A model generated the notes under the pieces. The model saw only the letters and a program-made list of their open reading frames with translations, ran no database searches and was not told the DNA's origin. A stretch of DNA of 64,000 nt from Bacillus massiliigorillae (GTDB lineage Bacteria > Bacillota > Bacilli > Bacillales > DSM-1321). A program made the position numbers and the translations under genes. The DNA lies in NCBI RefSeq assembly GCF_000380245.2, contig NZ_HG428741.1, forward strand, positions 1,109,050 to 1,173,049, given 5' to 3'. This document shows positions 61,283 to 64,000 of this stretch, piece by piece. Positions within the stretch are counted from its first letter, which is position 1, and each line of letters begins with the position of its first letter.

Positions 61283-61311
61283 ATCATAACACTTATACTT
61301 ATCATCGTCAA
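61283..61311 (-). promoter_or_regulatory. Sigma-A promoter of the metE leader
   Basis: TTGACG (61311-61306), 17 bases, TATGAT (61288-61283) on the minus strand. The predicted start near 61276 is about 35 bases before the riboswitch. Confidence 0.8.
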
Positions 61312-61539
61312 TCACTTCCAATAGTAATACATATATCTTATGGATATATTTAGATAATGCTATCTTGATCTTTTTATATTTTAATATAGTAAAATTCGGA
61401 AGTTATATATAAGTAATTTAAACATTGAGTAAGGGTGATAAATGTGTTCAGAAGCTAATGGTGGCACACACTGAGAGTATTAATTTGTAATGAATCTACT
61501 AAAAACGTTAAGGGATATGCAAGGCACTAAACAGAGGAG

Positions 61540-61568
61540 TTGTAATTTTCAAATTGTTTTGTTATATT
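61540..61568 (+). promoter_or_regulatory. Sigma-A promoter of the second cobalamin riboswitch
   Basis: TTGTAA (61540-61545), 17 bases, TATATT (61563-61568). The predicted start near 61575 lies just before the aptamer. The 350 bases between the two aptamers hold these two divergent promoters and no ORF I can support. Confidence 0.65.
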
Positions 61569-61592
61569 TATCTAGAAAATTGAATAAGCGAA

Positions 61593-61768
61593 TTTATAGG
61601 TGTAGATAAAGTTATAAGTGTTTATCTGCTTAAAAGGGAAGTCGGTTAGAGTCCGGCGCTGTCCCGCAACTGTATTTGGGAGCGATTCGTAAATACCACT
61701 GTTTCTTTCAAAAAGAAATGGGAAGGTACGAAAAGCGATGATCATAAGCCAGGAGACCTGCCTATAAA
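61593..61768 (+). ncRNA. Cobalamin riboswitch, divergent from metE
   Basis: P1 arms TTTATAGG (61593-61600) and CCTATAAA (61761-61768) enclose AAGGGAAGTCGG...AGTCCGGCGCTGTCCCGCAACTGT and the B12 box AAGCCAGGAGACCTGCC. It is well preserved and has its own promoter. Downstream come a CCTA/TAGG hairpin (61784-61797), a ribosome site, a six-codon ORF and a terminator, so it probably regulates the gene at 62062. Confidence 0.93.
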
Positions 61769-61805
61769 TAGTGGCATCAATTACCTACGCGGATAGGGGG
61801 TGTTA

Positions 61806-61826
61806 ATGGCGGAATTAGTGTATTAG
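61806..61826 (+). CDS. Six-codon leader ORF after the second riboswitch
   Basis: ATG 61806 follows AGGGGGTG (61795-61802) and reads MAELVY before TAG. The hairpin, ribosome site and spacing are the same as in the metE leader, which is the main reason to list it. It could instead be the remnant of a lost gene start. Confidence 0.3.
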   Translation: MAELVY

Positions 61827-61881
61827 ACATGGTTTTTAAATGATGAATTAATCATGTTTATTTGAGTATTTTTCGTGAATT

Positions 61882-61910
61882 AACAACTTCAAAAGGAAGT
61901 TGTTTTTTTT
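61882..61910 (+). terminator. Terminator downstream of the second riboswitch
   Basis: AACAACTTC (61882-61890) pairs with GAAGTTGTT (61896-61904), followed by eight T. It is probably the riboswitch's attenuator. Confidence 0.88.
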
Positions 61911-62007
61911 GTAGCAGCTCAGATCATTTAATTGAATGACTTCACCGGCAATTCAATACTTATTATTCATATCAATGATTGAGATTCTTCATTTACTGAG
62001 TTGCTAC
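61911..62007 (+). other. Structured leader segment after the terminator
   Basis: GTAGCAGCTCAG (61911-61922) can pair with CTGAGTTGCTAC (61996-62007), 12 bp with one G-U, closing a 73-base domain that contains an inner ATTGAAT/ATTCAAT stem. It lies between the attenuator and the ribosome site of the gene at 62062. No known RNA family is recognised. Confidence 0.4.
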
Positions 62008-62061
62008 TATGTTATGACTTCAATAAGAATTTAACAAGTTTGGTTTTAGGAGGAATATGAA

Positions 62062-62280
62062 ATGTTAGGTACAGTTGAATATTACAGCGATTGCTTTAAA
62101 TCTCACATTTTAAATAAATTGGTTGATGAGAAGAATCAATCATTAGCACAAGTATATTTGAAGTTAGTAGAAGATATAGACGAGAAAAATGAAAATCAAG
62201 AAACAAAAAATCATTTATATAAAAATTTAGATAAAGCATTTAGAAATTTACAACAGGAAATATTTGGAGCGGGGGAGTAG
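62062..62280 (+). CDS. Small hypothetical protein behind a cobalamin riboswitch
   Basis: A 72-residue soluble, helix-rich, acidic protein (SLAQVYLKLVEDIDEKNENQETKNHLYKNLDKAFRNLQQEIFG) with no membrane segment and a single Cys. I do not recognise it. TAGGAGGAA lies before the ATG. The cobalamin riboswitch, terminator and structured segment upstream suggest B12-repressed expression. Genes under such switches are usually for B12 transport, synthesis or B12-independent isoenzymes, but this protein shows no sign of those. Confidence 0.6.
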   Translation: MLGTVEYYSDCFKSHILNKLVDEKNQSLAQVYLKLVEDIDEKNENQETKNHLYKNLDKAFRNLQQEIFGAGE

Positions 62281-62281
62281 T

Positions 62282-62380
62282 ATGACGATGGGAGTTAACT
62301 TTTCTCCTGAACTCGATAGGGTTGTGGCAGCTGTAACAAAGCTGTCCTTCCTAGATACGGTTCAAGGAGAAAGTATATGA
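62282..62380 (+). CDS. Short ORF coupled to the preceding gene (possibly truncated)
   Basis: A 32-residue ORF beginning one base after the preceding stop, with GGGGGAG just before its ATG, reading MTMGVNFSPELDRVVAAVTK and ending at 62380. It has the look of the first exon-like piece of a longer protein cut short; no continuation is found in other frames. No function can be assigned. Confidence 0.35.
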   Translation: MTMGVNFSPELDRVVAAVTKLSFLDTVQGESI

Positions 62381-62451
62381 GACGTAGAGTTATCTAAAAA
62401 CATAGGAAATAAACTATCCTAAATGACCCATGTATATTTGATGTTCTTCGT

Positions 62452-63207
62452 TTATTTTTTTAACTTAAAAACTATGAAGTCAGGGCACCTTAAGTCTTCT
62501 TCAAATGAAGGGTATTTTTCTAGCATTTCTTTTGATGGCTTCGGTTCAACAATGCTTTCTAGTACAAAACCCGTATTGAGTAGGGTGTTTATATAACTAG
62601 TTAATGTTCGGTGGAACAATACCATTTTTTCTTTATCACCTAATTTTTGTTCATACGTACCCTCGTAAAAATATTGATCTACGTTCCAGTGTAACTTCTC
62701 ACCATTTTCTGTTTTCTCCCAACCACTTTCTGGGGTAACGAAACAAGGGTGCAAAATTGAGAAAATTAAACTGCCTCCATTTACTAATAACCGATACATT
62801 TCTCGAAATGCTAGTTCATAATTTGCAAGGTCTTGAATTACCATATTGGATACGATAAAATCGAAACAATTATCTTCTAAAATACTTAGATCCTCACAGT
62901 TTCCTTGTTTATAATCTATAATCAAATTCTTTGGAGTTCTGTGTTTTGCTATTTCTATCATTCTCGATGAATAGTCGACTGCTGTTACCGTAGCACCACA
63001 CTTCGTTAGAGTCTACTTAAATATCCTTCACCACATCCAGCATCTAATACTTTTTTATTTTTAACTTCTCCCATAAGTGAGAATAATGTGGGATTTAAAA
63101 AGACTTCTTTATGAAAATCTCCTTGTTCAGTTATGATTTGCTGCATATGTATCTGCAAAGGCATCCCATCTTTTAATCGCTTCCATAGTATTAATATTTA
63201 ACTTCAA
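62452..63207 (-). pseudogene. SAM-dependent methyltransferase, broken by two frameshifts
   Basis: Read on the minus strand from TTG 63207 (AGGAGG upstream) the pieces give a complete class I methyltransferase. EAIKRWDAFADTYA comes first; then, in a second frame, TEQGDFHKEVFLNPTLFSLM and VLDAGCGEGYLSR (the SAM motif). A third frame gives GATVTAVDYSSRMIEIA through to SPESGW-like and YPSFEEDLRCPDFIVFKLKK. Frame changes occur near 63130 and near 63010. The 169-residue C-terminal part stays open (62452-62961). Both breaks would have to be errors for the gene to be intact. Confidence 0.8.
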
Positions 63208-63622
63208 TTTATTTTCCTCCTGTATTGGTCACCTTCGAATTTTTTATTTTTTAATCAATACTTTGCTAATAAGTGTTTCTCTATAATTTCTATATTTTTT
63301 TGCATAGTTAATAAAATGCTCTCTAATATTAGGATGCAAAATAATATTATTAATTCGGATAGTTTAATCCATTTTATATCAGTCTGGCTTGTGTTGGGGT
63401 TTTTTGGAAATCTTGGACTAGGATACTCCATCTATAAGTAGTGTACAACAAATTGGATTATTTTGTTACTTGAAAGTGTTTTTTAATAGATATAAGTGAA
63501 ATAGGTTACAAGTATGCCACATTATCAGTGGGGCTGGCCTAATAGAATTTTATGAAGGATTTTGTGATGTTGTTGTAATTCTTTCATTTATAAAGGCTTT
63601 AATAGATTGTATTTGTGATAGG
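63208..63622. other. AT-rich gap with no supported gene
   Basis: About 415 bases between the methyltransferase remnant and the Fur-like operator. There is a 41-codon ORF on the plus strand (63316-63441) with one hydrophobic stretch (HFISVWLVLGFFGNLGLG), but it has no ribosome site. I see no terminator or repeat of note. Confidence 0.5.
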
Positions 63623-63671
63623 AATATTATCATAAACGATATTGATAATCATTATCGTTTATGATAATATT
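63623..63671 (+). promoter_or_regulatory. Fur-type operator within a perfect inverted repeat, overlapping a promoter
   Basis: AATATTATCATAAACGATA (63623-63641) and TATCGTTTATGATAATATT (63653-63671) are exact reverse complements. The centre contains TGATAATCATTATCG (63643-63657), one base from the Fur 7-1-7 box TGATAATNATTATCA. TTGATA (63642-63647), 17 bases, TAATAT (63665-63670) forms a sigma-A promoter under the operator. Iron-repressed expression of the next gene is likely. Confidence 0.8.
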
Positions 63672-63735
63672 ATACCAAAATAATTTTATGGATATGAACT
63701 TTATTAAGAGATTTCTAAAAAGAAAGGAGAAAGAA

Positions 63736-64000
63736 GTGAATAAATATATTTGGCTAAATCCTGTTATTTTACAAATGTATAATCAGGAAGAATTAAGTAA
63801 TCATTTAGTAAACTTAGGTTTTGAAATGATTACTGTCGAAGAAAATCACTTACAAATAGTGAAAAATAAATATAAAGAACAGTATAAGGATTGTAAGCGT
63901 CTTCTTTGTGATAATAGATGTCCCAAAGCTGTATCTTATGTAAGAAGTCATTACAATGACCCTAATTTGGAGTATTCAGCTATTCAACCTATTTTGATTC
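63736..64000 (+). CDS. Cys-containing protein, 5' part only (runs off the window)
   Basis: GTG 63736 follows AAAGGAGA and opens a frame that continues to the edge (88 codons). The visible part is soluble, with a three-cysteine motif C53-x4-C58-x3-C62-P (DCKRLLCDNRCPKAV) that could bind a metal or an iron-sulfur cluster. I do not recognise the family from this portion. The Fur-type operator 65 bases upstream implies iron repression, which fits an iron or iron-sulfur related role. Confidence 0.65.
   Translation, partial: MNKYIWLNPVILQMYNQEELSNHLVNLGFEMITVEENHLQIVKNKYKEQYKDCKRLLCDNRCPKAVSYVRSHYNDPNLEYSAIQPILI

Noticed and set aside
63316..63441. 41-codon plus-strand ORF with one hydrophobic stretch
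   Set aside because: No ribosome site and no promoter; noted only in the gap description.
1..64000. CRISPR arrays, insertion sequences, prophage, tRNA or rRNA genes
   Set aside because: I looked for regular short repeats, transposase motifs, phage genes and cloverleaf or rRNA sequence and found none I could support.

Overview
The window is AT-rich chromosomal DNA of a spore-forming, motile Bacillales bacterium, probably Bacillaceae or Planococcaceae. This rests on the AGGAGG-type ribosome sites, the frequent TTG/GTG starts, a sigY-yxlCDEFG operon, a CotA-type laccase, a sigma-D chemoreceptor promoter and sigma-54 promoters of the AcoR kind. I see no rRNA, tRNA, CRISPR array, prophage or insertion sequence.

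0-19 kb. A Dps mini-ferritin is followed by twin short-chain dehydrogenases flanking a Cache chemoreceptor, a YusW-like lipoprotein and the sigY operon with its own ECF promoter. Then come a lone GNAT acyltransferase, a 52-residue AbrB-like protein and a CapA-like protein. From 11.0 to 18.7 kb lies an amino-acid module: a polar amino-acid ABC transporter (minus strand), a divergent RpiR regulator over a strong palindrome, an M20 hydrolase, a GNAT enzyme, an N-succinylamino-acid-racemase-like enzyme and a YkvI-type permease. The three enzymes match the known route that turns D-amino acids irreversibly into L-amino acids.

19-48 kb. This is a large sigma-54-controlled catabolic region. A PAS-type enhancer-binding protein precedes operon 1 (two enoyl-CoA hydratases, acyl-CoA dehydrogenase, a Liv-type binding protein, 3-hydroxyacyl-CoA dehydrogenase and a frameshifted acyl-CoA ligase), which has a -24/-12 promoter. 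A second, near-perfect -24/-12 promoter with a palindrome upstream and a cre-like site downstream starts a 17-kb run. It holds an iron alcohol dehydrogenase, an SDR, two more Liv binding proteins, LivHMGF, two zinc dehydrogenases, an acetoin-reductase-like SDR, a succinate-semialdehyde-dehydrogenase-like enzyme and a complete acetoin-dehydrogenase-type complex (acoABCL). An AcoR-like activator and another zinc alcohol dehydrogenase follow. I infer that the region imports and oxidises a hydroxy or keto compound (diol, acyloin or similar), cleaves it to acyl-CoA and feeds beta-oxidation.

48-58.5 kb. CotA-type laccase, a lactonase next to an iron alcohol dehydrogenase (as in gamma-butyrolactone use), an amidohydrolase with a Gate-domain membrane protein, then an ArsR-rhodanese fusion regulator with its operator, a DsrE protein and two MFS transporters.

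58.6-64 kb. metE lies behind a cobalamin riboswitch. A second cobalamin riboswitch points the other way. Both aptamers are followed by the same module: a small CCTA/TAGG hairpin overlapping a Shine-Dalgarno sequence, then a tiny ORF. In the metE leader that 11-codon ORF stops inside the 5' arm of the attenuator terminator, which suggests that B12 controls leader translation and leader translation controls termination. The second riboswitch precedes a small unrecognised protein. The window ends with a methyltransferase pseudogene and a Fur-type operator inside a perfect inverted repeat, driving a gene that runs off the edge.
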